From JAHFUA01 sp963808725 (GTDB lineage: Bacteria > Acidobacteriota > Terriglobia > Terriglobales > Acidobacteriaceae), in contig CAWEGO010000002.1 of assembly GCA_963808725.1 (NCBI GenBank), positions 1,302,001 to 1,366,000 on the forward strand: a DNA stretch of 64,000 nt, written 5' to 3'. How positions within the stretch are numbered: the stretch's first letter is position 1; the number at the start of each line of letters is the position of its first letter. The notes under the pieces were generated by a model, which ran no database searches, had not been told where the DNA came from, and saw only the letters and a list, made by a program, of their open reading frames with translations. Below are positions 62,852 to 64,000 of the stretch, in pieces. The position numbers were made by a program, and so were the translations under genes.

Positions 62852-64000
<1,149 letters not shown>

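Overview
The window is a high-GC bacterial chromosome segment that most likely comes from a soil member of the Acidobacteriota. This is inferred from gene content and not from a marker search. The clues are the rpoB with a multi-cysteine insertion, many secreted proteins of unknown function, frequent TTG starts, a single-copy tRNA/tuf/secE/nusG/rpl/rpoBC block, and a very high load of short palindromic intergenic repeats.

Layout. 1-6.5 kb: replication and nucleoid functions (DnaC-like ATPase, two HU-type proteins, a frameshifted L31 gene, gyrA). 6.5-18 kb: envelope and secreted proteins (metal-binding-like lipoprotein, BON protein, SpoIIE-type phosphatase, M1 aminopeptidase, GH5 glycosidase, a GAF-TM-TonB fusion, dienelactone hydrolase). 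A tRNA-Ser with tandem copies of its own 3' end sits in the middle. 18-35 kb: accessory and metabolic genes (DUF262/HNH protein, hydrolases, cold-shock protein, class A PBP, two EamA permeases, class III aminotransferase, hicBA, a HEPN-like protein, cysteine desulfurase, cysteine dioxygenase). 35-40 kb: a branched-chain amino-acid-type ABC importer (livJHMGF) whose livH is scrambled by small indels. 40-48 kb: PAS histidine kinase, M49-like peptidase, YqgE, ThiL, M23 peptidase. 48.2-51.1 kb: a complete 2.9-kb IS1-like transposon with terminal inverted repeats and an 8-bp target duplication, carrying a toxin-antitoxin pair and a DUF3467-like gene. 51.1-64 kb: the translation/transcription superoperon: tRNA-Thr, -Tyr, -Thr, -Gly, tuf, rpmG, tRNA-Trp, secE, nusG, a retropepsin-like gene, rplK, rplA, rplJ, rplL, rpoB, rpoC (cut by the window end).

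Three themes stand out. First, palindromic repeats lie between many genes and also inside the reading frames of gyrA and iscS, where they stay in frame. Second, partial gene duplications flank other sequences: tRNA-Ser 3' ends, and the 3' end of an EamA gene on either side of hicBA. Third, several otherwise well conserved genes (rpmE, GAF-TonB, DUF262, cysteine dioxygenase, livJ, livH) each carry one or more single-base frameshifts, several at homopolymer runs, which points to residual sequencing error at least as strongly as to real decay.
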